Positions 58,401 through 64,000 of a DNA stretch of 64,000 nucleotides are shown in pieces (position 1 is the stretch's first letter; every line of letters starts with the position of its first letter). Below the pieces are notes generated by a model. The model worked only from the letters and a program-made list of their open reading frames with translations. It was not told the origin of the DNA and searched no databases. Made by a program: the position numbers and the translations under genes. The stretch comes from Angiostrongylus vasorum (Eukaryota > Nematoda > Chromadorea > Rhabditida > Metastrongylidae): positions 248,001 through 312,000 of the forward strand of contig JADANN010000450.1 in the NCBI GenBank assembly GCA_018806985.1, given 5' to 3'.

Positions 58401-61400
58401 TTTTCTCCGCTCTCATCTCTTGCATAGCCTGCTCACTTCCCTTCTGCTCCTCCTTCATCTCAACTACTTCTTCTTGCTTATGATCTTCCTTCGGAATGGC
58501 CTTTCCTTCTGTGGTCACCTTTTTCTTAATTCCTTCTTTGCTCTTTTTTACTTTCTTTGGCTCCAACTTTTCTTCTGGTCTTAATTCCTTTTCTTTACTC
58601 GTCCTCTCCTCCGGTTTCACCTCTTTCTTAACTTCTTCCTCGACTTTCTGACTCTCTTCGGACTCTACCTTTGATTCATCTTTATGTTCCTCTGCAGCCG
58701 TAATCTTTTCCTCCTGTTTCATTGCCTTCTTCTCTTTCTTTTTATCTTTTTCGACTTTCTGCTCTGATTTATCCCTCTCTTCCGGTTTCAGTTCCTCTCC
58801 AGTCTTTGATTTCTCCCTTGGTTCCACTTCTTTTTCAAGCTTGTCGTCCTGTGCCTTTTCTTCTTTTCTTTTTGCTTTTTCTATAGGAGAAGCTGCTTCT
58901 TTTGGCTTGACTTCCTTCTTCGGTTTTTCTTCCGTTTCCTTCTCTTGCTGTACCTCTTCTCTCAGATCTTCATCCTTCTTCAACTCTTTTACAATTTCAG
59001 CTTTTTCCTTAGGCTTTTCTTTCAGCTCATCATCCACTTCTTGCCGTGGTGCTTTCAGAGTAATTTCTTCAGATTCTCTATCTTCCAAGGTAGATGTCTT
59101 CTTTGGCAATACACCAGTTACGATGAACTCCTGAATAAATTTTAATAATTACTTTCCTGTCAGCTTCGAACTATGCACTAATGTTCTCATTTTGCAGACA
59201 TACCAGGAAAATATAACCTGTTGTTCTCACCTCTTCCATTTCTTCAGGTAGTTCTCCGTTCTCATCAACATCTCTAGTTGCACTGACCTCATCGGTGTGT
59301 TCGATGTAATCTTCTGCTGAAACGATAATTTTTTTTAAGTGTTCTTTGTTCCACGAAATCTTCCAGCTTTTGTCATTTGTACATTCAATATATACAATCC
59401 ATACATGTTAGGAAATTTAAGCTATTACAATTATTTGACATATTATAAGTAATGTTAATCTGCGGCTTATCTTTGAAACAAAACGCTACAGACATAGATT
59501 TCTGTATTCTTTCTTTGATAAGCTTACACAAGGTTGGTAAATGATGTTTATTGTCGGCTTATGCTTCGATGGATTCATCTTCGTTAGAGATACAACTGTG
59601 GTCTATCGACTCGGATCATCGGCTCTGATGAAGACGAAACCGTCGAAACGTTGGCCGATAATAAACATTATTTACCAACCTCGTGTAAGCTTATCAAAGA
59701 AAGAATACATGTTGACTAGTGATACCGAAGTTAAGGCAAAGTCAGTTCTCAAATAAATTTCTGTTTTTCAAGCACTATATTAGGATGAACAGTCATTTAG
59801 TTGTTTTCAACAACGTCTAACCTGGAGAATAACAAAATACGGTCGTAGTGTTCAAACGAAACATCATTTTAATAAATTGATTATATGGGCTTTAATTTAG
59901 CACGAGGTTCATGCTGCATAACTTATTAGAAGATTATTTATATCTGTTATAATCCAGTTTTAGTTAATCATCACTGAATACTATTGCTTTTTAAAAAAAT
60001 ACCGTAGACGGGAAAACGATCTCTGCACGCAGTGTGTAATTACTGACTTTATGAATCTATTTAGAAGCATTAACTATGTTCTTTAAGTTCTTTAGATTTA
60101 GTAGAATCGAGGGTAGCATGTAGCTGTAGATGATGTTGTATGTTGATAACGAAAATGAATGCCAGGAAACGAACTTGGTGGCACAAGCATATACCACATT
60201 ATCTCCCAAATTCCCCTTAAGTGGTCTCAACTGCTCATTTCTATTAAGTGATCTTAACTTATTGAAGAGTTATCTGTTGTTAATTTAGTTGAGGAAGATG
60301 TAACCCACTTGTTTTACATTACATAAAGAAGAATTATTTATCAAAGAGCCAAAGATTGTTTGGTTTCCTATTCAAAAGATTGCCTAGCTATTGTCTTGAG
60401 GAACTAGCAAGAACAAGAATAAAGGTTTAAGAACATTACCTTCATTTTCTTCTATCGTTTCAACGTCAACTGTATTGCTGGGCTTGCCTTGTCCTATAGC
60501 ATTCACTGCGCTCACACGGAATGTATACAGATCGTTGGAGAATAGGTCGTGGGCAATAAATGAGAGACAGTTGGCAGGCACTCGCCCAACTACTCTCCAT
60601 CGTGAGTACTCCACTGATTTCCGTTCCACACAGTACTCTGTTATCTCAGAACCGTTGGAAAATTCGGGTTTGTTCCACGAGATCGTCGCTTTTGTTGAGC
60701 CTATATCCTTGGCTATTGCGTCGGTTGGCGCTGATGGCACGTCAAGTACTTCCACTGAAATATCCACCGATTCCTCGCCGTTTTCGTTCACAGCAGTGAT
60801 CTTTATCGTACCACTTTTCTTTACATGCTTAACTCTAACCGAAATAAAGTCATCGTAGGTCTCAACGGTCCCGTGCATTTTTATATCTTCACCATCAAGA
60901 AGCACCGTCAGCTGAGGTGTTGGATATCCAGAAAATTCGACCTCGAAGTCAAAATGTTTTCCTGCTACAATGGGACCAGTTGGACCCTTGTAGATTAATT
61001 TCGGAGGAACTTTGTAAATTAACAATGCTTCCTTGGATTTCTCATCGTTTGCCACTACGTAGTAACGTCCAATATCATGGTGGTCTACAGAAAGAATGGT
61101 AAGTGTGGAGATTTCATTATTGGTCACGATCTGGTATTTATTTAATTGCGTCCACAGTTCACGTTCATCACGGTACCACTTCACATTTTCAGTGGCATGC
61201 TTGAACCCGCACTCAAAGACCGCCGTTTCTTTCTCGACGACTATCGTTTGCGATTCAGGATGTTTTGTGATGATTGGACCTTAAACGAGTTCCTATAATT
61301 TGAGATTTCGTCTGCAGTAAAACTTATTATAAATATAAGTCCCGTACATTACCACGACTTCAAGTCGCATCATAAAGTTTAATCCTTAACGAAATCACTT

Positions 61401-64000
61401 AGTTAAAGATTGGATCAGTAATGCTTATTTCAAATTTGTCAATTAACCCACGAAATCACTTTAGCTGGTGCGGTTAACCCCCACAATCGTCAAAAATTCT
61501 CGTATACCAGTAGATGATTTTTGTAGGCTCTATTTCATGTCCTTCCATATTTTCAACTACTATGAATATGGAGATCATGTTGTAAAATTCAATGGTCTTC
61601 TTATCACTGAGAATAATACATGAATTTTCTCTACAGAATCATGGATGACATACTGATTTTTCTCCTTGTTTATTTCTGTTGTAAATGTATTCGATAGAAA
61701 CTGAAGAAGGCATGCAAAGAAGTATCGAACAGTACACTCGCAAGGATATCCGAGGATTTGTTAAAATGAAGCCATATTCACCTCAACCTAACCGCGGAAA
61801 TCTCGTCTTCATTTTCACTTTTTTTCTTTTTCAAGAGCTTAGTGTCCGCTTGGCTTTTACCGATTCATTGGCTCTCAGTGGGTATGTCCTGCGGTATTTG
61901 CCGTAATCAATCCCTTTGACGATTAATCGTGTGCGGTATAAATGACTAGATCAAACGAATAAAACCCAATTAAATCACAGCGATGGCTCCTCTGCTCCGA
62001 CCCCTCAACCCACAAAAATCCGATGACCGCCAGTGACGAATACTTCGGAACGCGCTAGCACGCCATCCCTGCATTCTTAAGCGACTCGAATTCACCAGCA
62101 CCGACTGACATTTAGAAGATTGAGGCCCTTATCCAGTTGTCAAACTACCATGAAAATCCAAAGACGTTCGTGGGTGACGGAAGAAAACGAATTCAATGCA
62201 AGAAGTAGAATTCGCATAACAATGAGGCTGGTCTTGTAAAATAGTCAAATAACAGCTGTGGAAAACAAAATAACCGAATAATAGCTGCGGAAAAACTCGA
62301 GGCTAAAAGTAGATTCGAACTAGATCTGGACCTTTTGTTTTTCTAGAAAAAGAGGAAGCTAATGGAATGTTCCTTTATGACGTTTGCCGACTGGCTAAAC
62401 TATTTCGTGCAGCAAAAGGTGTATAAATGGAGAAAAGTCAGTGAAAAAAATTGACCATGATCGAACTCGTCCGTAACGAAAAGCAGTAATAGCAATAAAG
62501 GACCCACATTTTCCCGTCATTTATGGAAGAACATAAAGGTTTAAATATTGCAATTACCAATTTTATAAAACTCACTGAACAAATAAAGTGCTTAACAGTA
62601 CTCACCAGTTCGTAACATGACTTTAGCGTCCACTGAAACGCTACTTTCTTCAACAATATGTGCTCGACTACCGTCCCATTCAAACTCAAATACCTCGCCA
62701 TTTTGTTCTGTTTCAGGCTGTCTGTCCGAAACTTCAACGCTCTGCGAAACATCTTCCAGCTTTATCTTAAGCAAAGGTTTTTCTTCCACCGTTTCTCTTG
62801 CCTCTAGTTCGACTTCCTCTTGTTGTCTTGCTTCCTCTTTTAGTTTTTCTTCTTTCTCAATTACGGCCTTCTTTTTCGGTTTTTCTTTCTCTTCTAGTTT
62901 CACTCCTTCAGGCTTCGCTTCCTCTTTCTTCTTAGGCACGACCTCCTCTTCTGGTTTTTCTTTCTCTTCTGGTTTCACTTCTGGTTTCACTTCTTCAGGC
63001 TTCGCCTTTTCTTTCTTCTTAAGCTCTGGTTTCTCTTTAGGTTTTTCTTTCTTTTCTGGTTTCACTTCTTCTTCAGGCTTGTCTTCTTCTTTGAGCTCTT
63101 CTTTCTTCTTAGGCACGGCCTCCTCTTTTGGTTTTTCTTTCTCTTCTAGTTTCACTTCTTCAGGCTTCGCCTTTTCTTTCTTCTTAAGCTCGGGCTTCTC
63201 TTTTGGTTTTTCTTCCTCTTCTAGTTTCACTTCTTCTTCAGGCTTGTCTTCTTCTTTGAGCTCTTCTTTCTTCTTAGGCACGGCCTCCTCTTTTGGTTTT
63301 TCTTTCTCTTCTAGTTTCACTTCTTCAGGCTTCGCCTTTTCTTTCTTCTTAAGCTCGGGCTTCTCTTTTGGTTTTTCTTCCTCTTCTGGTTTCACTTCTG
63401 GTTTCACTTCTTCAGGCTTCGCCTTTTCTTTCTTCTTAAGCTCTGGTTTCTCTTTAGGTTTTTCTTTCTTTTCTGGTTTCACTTCTTCTTCAGGCTTGGC
63501 TTCTTCTTTGAGCTCTTCTTTCTTCTTAGGCGCGGCCTCCTCTTTTGGCTTTTCTTTCTCTTCTGGTTTCACTTCTGGTTTCACTTCTTCAGGCTTCGCC
63601 TTATCTTTCTTCTTAAGCTCGGGCTTCTCTTTTGGTTTTTCTTTCTCTTCTGGTTTCACTTCTTCAGGCTTCGCCTCCTCTTTCTTCTTAGGCACGACCT
63701 CCTCTTCTGGTTTTTCTTTCTCTTCTGGTTTCACTTCTGGTTTCACTTCTTCAGGCTTCGCCTTTTCTTTTCTCTTAAGCTCGGGTTTCTCTTTAGGTTT
63801 TTCTTTCTCTTCTGGTTTCACTTCTTCAGGCTTCGCCTCCTCTTTCTTCTTAGGCACGACCTCCTCTTCTGGTTTTTCTTTCTCTTCTGGTTTCACTTCT
63901 GGTTTCACTTCTTCAGGCTTCGCCTTTTCTTTCTTCTTAAGCTCTGGTTTCTCTTTAGGTTTTTCTTTCTTTTCTGGTTTCACTTCTTCTTCAGGCTTGG
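22449..64000 (-). CDS. ttn-1: Titin-like giant muscle kinase TTN-1, C-terminal part (runs off the right edge)
   Basis: One spliced gene spans 41 kb on the complement. Protein order: PEVK-like repeats, Ig-Ig-FnIII, charged linker, Ig and FnIII modules, kinase, autoregulatory-like tail, then about nineteen Ig domains with one FnIII. Giant Ig/FnIII kinases link and sense tension in the sarcomere; the PEVK-like region and this order fit nematode TTN-1 better than twitchin (regular Ig/FnIII superrepeats, no PEVK) or UNC-89. Exons were placed by GT-AG borders, and codon phase agrees at almost every junction, including those split by transposons. Exceptions are one-base slips at 57300 and in T6 at 48188-48193, and an unresolved junction near 48357. 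The start lies outside the window. The terminal exon (22477-22449, ending FFHERRVH) is tentative. The blocks are described separately below. Confidence 0.85.
22559..33922 (-). CDS. ttn-1: ttn-1 block: C-terminal Ig domains on many small exons
   Basis: Exons: 33922-33790, 33137-32991, 32800-32715, 32422-32276, 31814-31731, 31657-31547, 30881-30781, 30339-30222, 29956-29895, 26555-26482, 25255-25058, 24531-24359, 24192-24053, 23890-23745 and 22705-22559, all in matching phase. They encode an Ig-like start ([16 protein letters not shown]), an unusual basic/helical insert ([20 protein letters not shown]), then five Ig domains (from [53 protein letters not shown] and [13 protein letters not shown]). 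The last ends [14 protein letters not shown] 3.3-kb intron (26556-29894) holds a LINE and two R1 copies. Confidence 0.85.
24499..24604 (-). repeat. 52-bp tandem duplication over an exon-intron border of ttn-1
   Basis: The 52-base unit starting TCGGTGGTTCTTCCGCAAGC occurs twice in a row (24499-24550 and 24551-24602) without a mismatch. It includes the 3' splice acceptor and first 11 codons of exon 24531-24359. Only use of the copy nearest the exon keeps the frame, as 52 is not a multiple of three. Confidence 0.8.
25690..26050 (-). repeat. Dispersed repeat R1, copy 4 (longest-type copy)
   Basis: Nearly full-length R1 in a ttn-1 intron, with ACCAATACCAGGATCCACC, GCAAATCTTTCTCTGATCC, GGGATTCCAGGGGAACC and CTCCGAAAAATGGAGATTATGC. 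It is the best reference copy. Two opposed open frames of 85 and 112 codons cross it but are not preserved in the other copies. Confidence 0.65.
26900..27230 (-). repeat. Dispersed repeat R1, copy 5, abutting the LINE
   Basis: This diverged copy lies directly upstream of the RTE insertion and in opposite orientation. It keeps GATGTTTCTGGCTGCCCGGCTGC and GGTCTTCTAAGCTGAGG but has lost several internal landmarks. The RTE-like sequence starts within or just after its end. Confidence 0.5.
27290..29710 (+). mobile_element. RTE-type LINE, degenerate near-full-length copy
   Basis: Plus-strand frames, broken by stops and frameshifts, show an apurinic endonuclease ([34 protein letters not shown] with EIRF), then a reverse transcriptase ([20 protein letters not shown] with [24 protein letters not shown]). 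This order and these motifs are those of the RTE clade common in nematodes. The DYDKAFDS motif corresponds to RT motif A; the motif with the catalytic DD pair could not be recognised. The element lies in a ttn-1 intron, opposite to the gene. It is inactive as read. Confidence 0.75.
29816..29859 (-). other. Hammerhead-core-like sequence beside the LINE
   Basis: On the complement CTGATGA (29859-29853) and GTCGAAAC (to 29817) flank a 30-base stretch with ACCGATGAAACGT. The core words are there, but no good stem I is formed, so this is only a weak relative of the motifs elsewhere in the window. Confidence 0.25.
32075..32185 (+). repeat. SINE-C-like tRNA-derived repeat
   Basis: TAGTGTGGTAGATAGCACGT resembles an A box region, and GGGGTCGAAGTCC a B box. 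The following CCACGTTTTGTTCAAATCTC resembles the part after the head in the copy at 14290-14480. It lies in a ttn-1 intron. Confidence 0.5.
34183..35106 (-). CDS. ttn-1: ttn-1 block: end of one Ig and two more Ig domains
   Basis: This 924-base exon (308 codons) continues the Ig begun in the giant exon ([16 protein letters not shown] ... [13 protein letters not shown]), then encodes Ig [20 protein letters not shown] and Ig [20 protein letters not shown], ending in a linker [19 protein letters not shown]. Phase 0 at both ends. An R1 repeat fills most of the intron between it and the giant exon. Confidence 0.9.
35270..35655 (-). repeat. Dispersed repeat R1, copy 6
   Basis: Full-length-type copy in the intron after the giant exon of ttn-1: GGTTTACCGCCTCATCACG, GGTGTCGGGCTGAGATCTAC, GGATCCACCACCGTCGTAG and CGCGACTGCCTGTGGTGGTG. 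Same orientation as ttn-1. Confidence 0.65.
35792..39711 (-). CDS. ttn-1: ttn-1 block: giant exon with twelve Ig and one FnIII domain
   Basis: One uninterrupted 3920-base exon of about 1306 codons. The domains begin at motifs such as [85 protein letters not shown] and [12 protein letters not shown]. An FnIII ([19 protein letters not shown]) follows, then Ig domains starting [25 protein letters not shown] and [15 protein letters not shown] and a final one continued in the next exon. Each Ig has the WY/WL centre and a DxGxYxC-type strand. The exon is far longer than its neighbours and unbroken by transposons. Open frames on the plus strand here are antisense shadows. Confidence 0.95.
39721..40282. 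other. ttn-1 intron, nothing recognised
   Basis: This AT-rich intron lies between the kinase tail and the giant Ig exon. It has no repeats of the families seen elsewhere and no open frame of interest. Confidence 0.4.
40283..40454 (-). CDS. ttn-1: ttn-1 block: kinase autoregulatory-like tail
   Basis: A single exon directly after the kinase encodes [14 protein letters not shown] followed by [14 protein letters not shown] and [13 protein letters not shown]. In twitchin and titin a segment at this place folds onto the kinase and blocks its active site. The basic, Arg/Lys-rich character fits such an inhibitory tail and possible calmodulin-type binding, but that is inferred from position and composition. 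Confidence 0.8.
40609..43524 (-). CDS. ttn-1: ttn-1 block: linker and Ser/Thr kinase domain
   Basis: Exon 43524-43357 is a charged linker with [17 protein letters not shown]. Kinase exons: 43287-43189, 43104-42974, 42837-42696, 42590-42391, 40940-40823 and 40689-40609. Key features are intact: Gly loop [12 protein letters not shown]-binding Lys in WAAKMVQ, catalytic loop HLDLKPEN, DFG in [10 protein letters not shown], and the APE motif as APE in EFCAPEVV. The HLDLKPEN loop, [10 protein letters not shown] segment and ending KHPWIA mark the titin/twitchin/MLCK family. I see no missing catalytic residue, so it may be an active kinase. All exon phases match. A SINE-B occupies the intron at 40941-42390. 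Confidence 0.9.
41960..42240 (-). repeat. SINE-B in the kinase-domain intron
   Basis: The complement starts with GAGGCACGTGTAGCACAGTGG, an A-box-like head, followed by CCAAGCCTCCCGTCC, GATAACAGCACTTGC and a TTTATCC-like tail near 41960. It has drifted at the B-box position. Confidence 0.6.
43885..44465 (-). mobile_element. Penelope-like element 3' fragment: GIY-YIG endonuclease and terminal repeat
   Basis: On the complement, 44465-44190 reads [19 protein letters not shown] (one stop) and then [25 protein letters not shown] and PKTLGDF. A Cys-rich lead into KYIGKT-RPL and the later DFEVKVTI block are features of the GIY-YIG endonuclease at the C-terminus of Penelope-like retroelements. About 250 bp further on (43985-43891) is the block GGTTATGGAGGTGTTTG, TTGACCTTTCC, CTTTGAGG ... 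GAAATGTC, the terminal-repeat piece shared with 5550-5710 and 46590-46690. Stops show it is dead. Confidence 0.6.
44567..50576 (-). CDS. ttn-1: ttn-1 block: Ig, FnIII, Ig, FnIII just before the kinase
   Basis: Ig: 50576-50446 and 49795-49648 ([11 protein letters not shown] ... [14 protein letters not shown]). FnIII: 49568-49383 and 49283-49103 ([20 protein letters not shown]). Ig: end of 49283-49103, about 48357-48286 ([20 protein letters not shown]) and 48246-48105 ([16 protein letters not shown]). FnIII: 44965-44831 and 44725-44567 ([19 protein letters not shown]). The junction into 48357 is out of phase, and T6 at 48188-48193 has one base too many for the frame; both are probably sequence errors or decay. 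The 3.1-kb intron 44966-48104 is packed with Penelope-like and SINE debris. Confidence 0.75.
45172..45450 (-). repeat. SINE-B with the best-preserved tRNA-like head
   Basis: The complement begins GGGCACGTGTGGCTCAGTGG then TCGGAGGCCTC, and 20 bases on GGATCGATCCCC. These are near-consensus A- and B-box elements at tRNA-like spacing. The body and the ATCCTTT tail match the other copies. Confidence 0.7.
45970..46510. mobile_element. Two opposed Penelope-like element 3' ends forming an inverted repeat
   Basis: On the complement 46336-45990 reads [20 protein letters not shown], then [17 protein letters not shown] and RRDLAPYL. On the plus strand 46365-46450 reads [20 protein letters not shown], the same C-terminal motif. 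The parts beyond it (45975-46090 and 46390-46505) are reverse complements over about 115 bp with moderate identity. Two fragments of the same kind therefore face each other in the intron of ttn-1. Confidence 0.6.
46555..46745 (+). mobile_element. Penelope-like terminal repeat with hammerhead-like motif
   Basis: This sequence lies about 200 bp downstream of, and in the same orientation as, the plus-strand endonuclease end at 46365-46450. It has TGAGGTTATGAAAGTGTTTG, TTTGACCTTTCC and CTTTGAAAAAGGTGAAACCG followed by CCGAAACC. The spacing and order match those of the copy at 43885-44465. Confidence 0.5.
47239..47448 (-). other. Unidentified exon-like reading frame inside a ttn-1 intron
   Basis: After a TTCTAG acceptor-like site at 47449-47454 the complement stays open for 69 codons to a TAA at 47239-47241. 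It reads [20 protein letters not shown], ... [20 protein letters not shown] and [19 protein letters not shown]. Composition is clearly protein-like. A second open piece upstream (about 47580-47490, [19 protein letters not shown]) may belong to it. I do not recognise the family. It could be the last exon of a gene nested in the ttn-1 intron, or a captured gene fragment. Confidence 0.35.
49995..50285 (+). repeat. SINE-B between two Ig half-exons of ttn-1
   Basis: Well-preserved copy with TATGGCGCAGTGGTCGGAGG, GGAGTCGACCCCGCG, CCAAGCCTTCCATCC, GATAGCAGCACTGGCTC and the CTTTATCCTTTATCC tail. It is inserted antisense to ttn-1. Confidence 0.7.
50634..52727 (-). CDS. ttn-1: ttn-1 block: Ig, then Ig-Ig-FnIII, acidic linker and Ig
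   Basis: Exon 52727-52452 is one Ig ([15 protein letters not shown] ... [12 protein letters not shown]). Exon 52385-50634 encodes two Ig domains ([30 protein letters not shown]), an FnIII ([19 protein letters not shown] ... [16 protein letters not shown]), an acidic/Lys-rich linker of about 200 residues ([17 protein letters not shown]) and another Ig ([14 protein letters not shown] ... [12 protein letters not shown]). Its Ig-Ig-FnIII part is homologous to the exon at 61279-60440. Confidence 0.85.
52858..56649 (-). CDS. ttn-1: ttn-1 block: three FnIII domains and one Ig
   Basis: Eight exons, two per domain: FnIII 56649-56489 plus 56382-56266 ([19 protein letters not shown]), FnIII 56154-55984 plus 55633-55480 ([20 protein letters not shown]), FnIII 54245-54100 plus 54022-53890 ([20 protein letters not shown]), and Ig 53812-53655 plus 52987-52858 ([10 protein letters not shown] ... 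[14 protein letters not shown]). Splitting each domain near its middle is typical of this gene. All phases match. SINE-C copies lie in the third FnIII intron region and a SINE-B lies in the Ig intron. Confidence 0.85.
53020..53395 (+). repeat. SINE-B followed by a short GATCTC tandem repeat
   Basis: The SINE (53020-53295) has ACGGCGCAGTGGTTGGAGGC and GAGTTTTATCCTC at its end. At 53337-53392 a tandem array follows (ATCTCGTGATCTCGTAATCT, then ATCTCCTG repeated). Both lie in one ttn-1 intron. Confidence 0.65.
54415..55245. repeat. Two opposed SINE-C copies
   Basis: A plus copy lies at 54415-54575 (GCATGGTGTGGTAGTGACCG, GCGTTCGATCCCCACC, CTTTGTGGTTGTATTTCAC). A minus copy lies at 55105-55245 (GTGATGCTGAGATATTTGC, CACCATGCGGGTCCTTC). 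About 530 bp of non-coding intron separates them. Confidence 0.6.
56708..59316 (-). CDS. ttn-1: ttn-1 block: charged linker and three Ig domains
   Basis: Exons 59316-59231 and 59130-56708. The first 500 or so residues are an extremely Lys/Glu-rich, Pro-poor linker (for example [16 protein letters not shown]), probably partly helical, containing [10 protein letters not shown], which echoes the EVFEFEWDG motif of the PEVK exon. Three Ig domains follow: one from [16 protein letters not shown], one from [20 protein letters not shown] and one from [20 protein letters not shown]. In the first Ig the frame slips by one base at 57300/57301 (EVH then [12 protein letters not shown]); homology continues straight through the slip. 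The exon ends with an unusual GTCCGT donor, but the phase fits. Confidence 0.85.
59503..59709 (+). mobile_element. Inverted-repeat element with a near-ideal hammerhead-like motif
   Basis: Arms 59503-59558 and 59654-59709 are reverse complements over 56 bases with three mismatches. Between them, partly using the right arm, lies ATCGGCT (59618-59624), CTGATGA (59625-59631), an unpaired A, hairpin GACG-AAAC-CGTC (59633-59644), GAAAC (59645-59649), GTT (59650-59652) and GGCCGAT (59653-59659). ATCGGCT and GGCCGAT pair over seven positions, one of them G-U. Together these make the hammerhead layout with a minimal stem III. The element lies in the intron between exons 60440 and 59316 of ttn-1. Confidence 0.6.
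59760..60430. other. ttn-1 intron, nothing recognised
   Basis: AT-rich intronic sequence with short frames only and no match to the repeat families described here. The same holds for the intron at 61280-62600. Confidence 0.35.
60440..64000 (-). CDS. ttn-1: ttn-1 block: PEVK-like repeats, then Ig-Ig-FnIII
   Basis: Exon >64000-62606 encodes more than 400 residues of Lys/Glu/Pro repeats ([20 protein letters not shown] and similar), an unfolded elastic-spring-like segment, ending in a unique stretch with [11 protein letters not shown]. Exon 61279-60440 encodes two Ig domains ([11 protein letters not shown] ... [12 protein letters not shown]; then [20 protein letters not shown]) and one FnIII ([20 protein letters not shown] ... 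[11 protein letters not shown]). The intervening intron (61280-62605) shows nothing recognisable. The Ig-Ig-FnIII exon is a clear paralogue of the one at 52385-50634. Confidence 0.85.
62830..64000 (-). repeat. Coding tandem repeat of the PEVK-like region
   Basis: The coding strand repeats a block built from [26 protein letters not shown] and [18 protein letters not shown]. Successive [14 protein letters not shown] units lie at about 62935, 63113, 63276, 63530, 63690 and 63852, so the commonest higher-order period is about 160-163 bp (some 54 residues). Near-identity of neighbouring units indicates recent expansion or homogenisation. Confidence 0.8.

Noticed and set aside
57833..59145. Plus-strand Phe/Ser-rich frames opposite the Lys/Glu linker
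   Set aside because: GAA/AAG repeats read as TTC/CTT on the other strand; pure composition effect.
62780..64000. CRISPR-like array
   Set aside because: The regular repeat is an open coding frame of Lys/Glu/Pro blocks without spacers in a eukaryotic gene.
22449..64000. Twitchin (unc-22) or obscurin-like unc-89 identity for the giant gene
   Set aside because: There is no regular FnIII-FnIII-Ig superrepeat before the kinase, only one kinase is seen, and a PEVK-like repeat is present, all of which fit ttn-1 better.

Overview
The window looks like nuclear DNA of a parasitic nematode, most likely a strongylid (hookworm-type) worm. The evidence is short exons with phase-matched introns, SL-type trans-splice acceptors directly before start codons, a nematode-style astacin, a TTN-1-type giant muscle protein, and RTE, mariner and Penelope-like retroelement debris. 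The taxon is an inference; no rRNA or mitochondrial marker is present.

Layout, left to right. 293-4194 (+) is a secreted astacin zinc metalloprotease with pro-peptide, catalytic domain, EGF-like segment and CUB domain. 4195-15824 is gene-poor and holds repeats: an RTE tail, SINE-like copies, a dead mariner transposase and an inverted-repeat element. 15825-20702 (+) is a three-exon gene that is easy to miss, encoding a 114-residue GPI-anchored Ly6/three-finger-like protein. About 21140-22480 contains a promoter-like cluster and doubtful small reading frames.

From about 22449 to beyond the right edge (-) lies one giant gene, the C-terminal part of a titin-like protein (ttn-1). In protein order it runs: PEVK-like Lys/Glu/Pro repeats; Ig-Ig-FnIII; a long charged linker; Ig and FnIII modules; a twitchin/titin-type kinase with all the catalytic residues I checked; an autoregulatory-like tail; then a long Ig array with one FnIII. 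I placed 46 exons. Nearly every junction agrees in phase, the exceptions being one junction near 48357 and two one-base slips. The proposed terminal exon is tentative.

The introns of ttn-1 have collected mobile DNA: a 2.4-kb RTE copy, Penelope-like fragments with GIY-YIG endonuclease remnants, six copies of a roughly 350-bp repeat here called R1 (some outside the gene), and two tRNA-like SINE families called SINE-B and SINE-C.

The most unusual signal is a family of inverted-repeat elements with hammerhead-ribozyme-like cores (CTGATGA, stem-loop, GAAAC, GTT) enclosed by a covarying stem I. The best copy is at 59618-59659, and related sequences lie next to the Penelope-like fragments. Two one-base slips at A/T homopolymers in otherwise intact genes point to sequence or assembly errors rather than pseudogenes.
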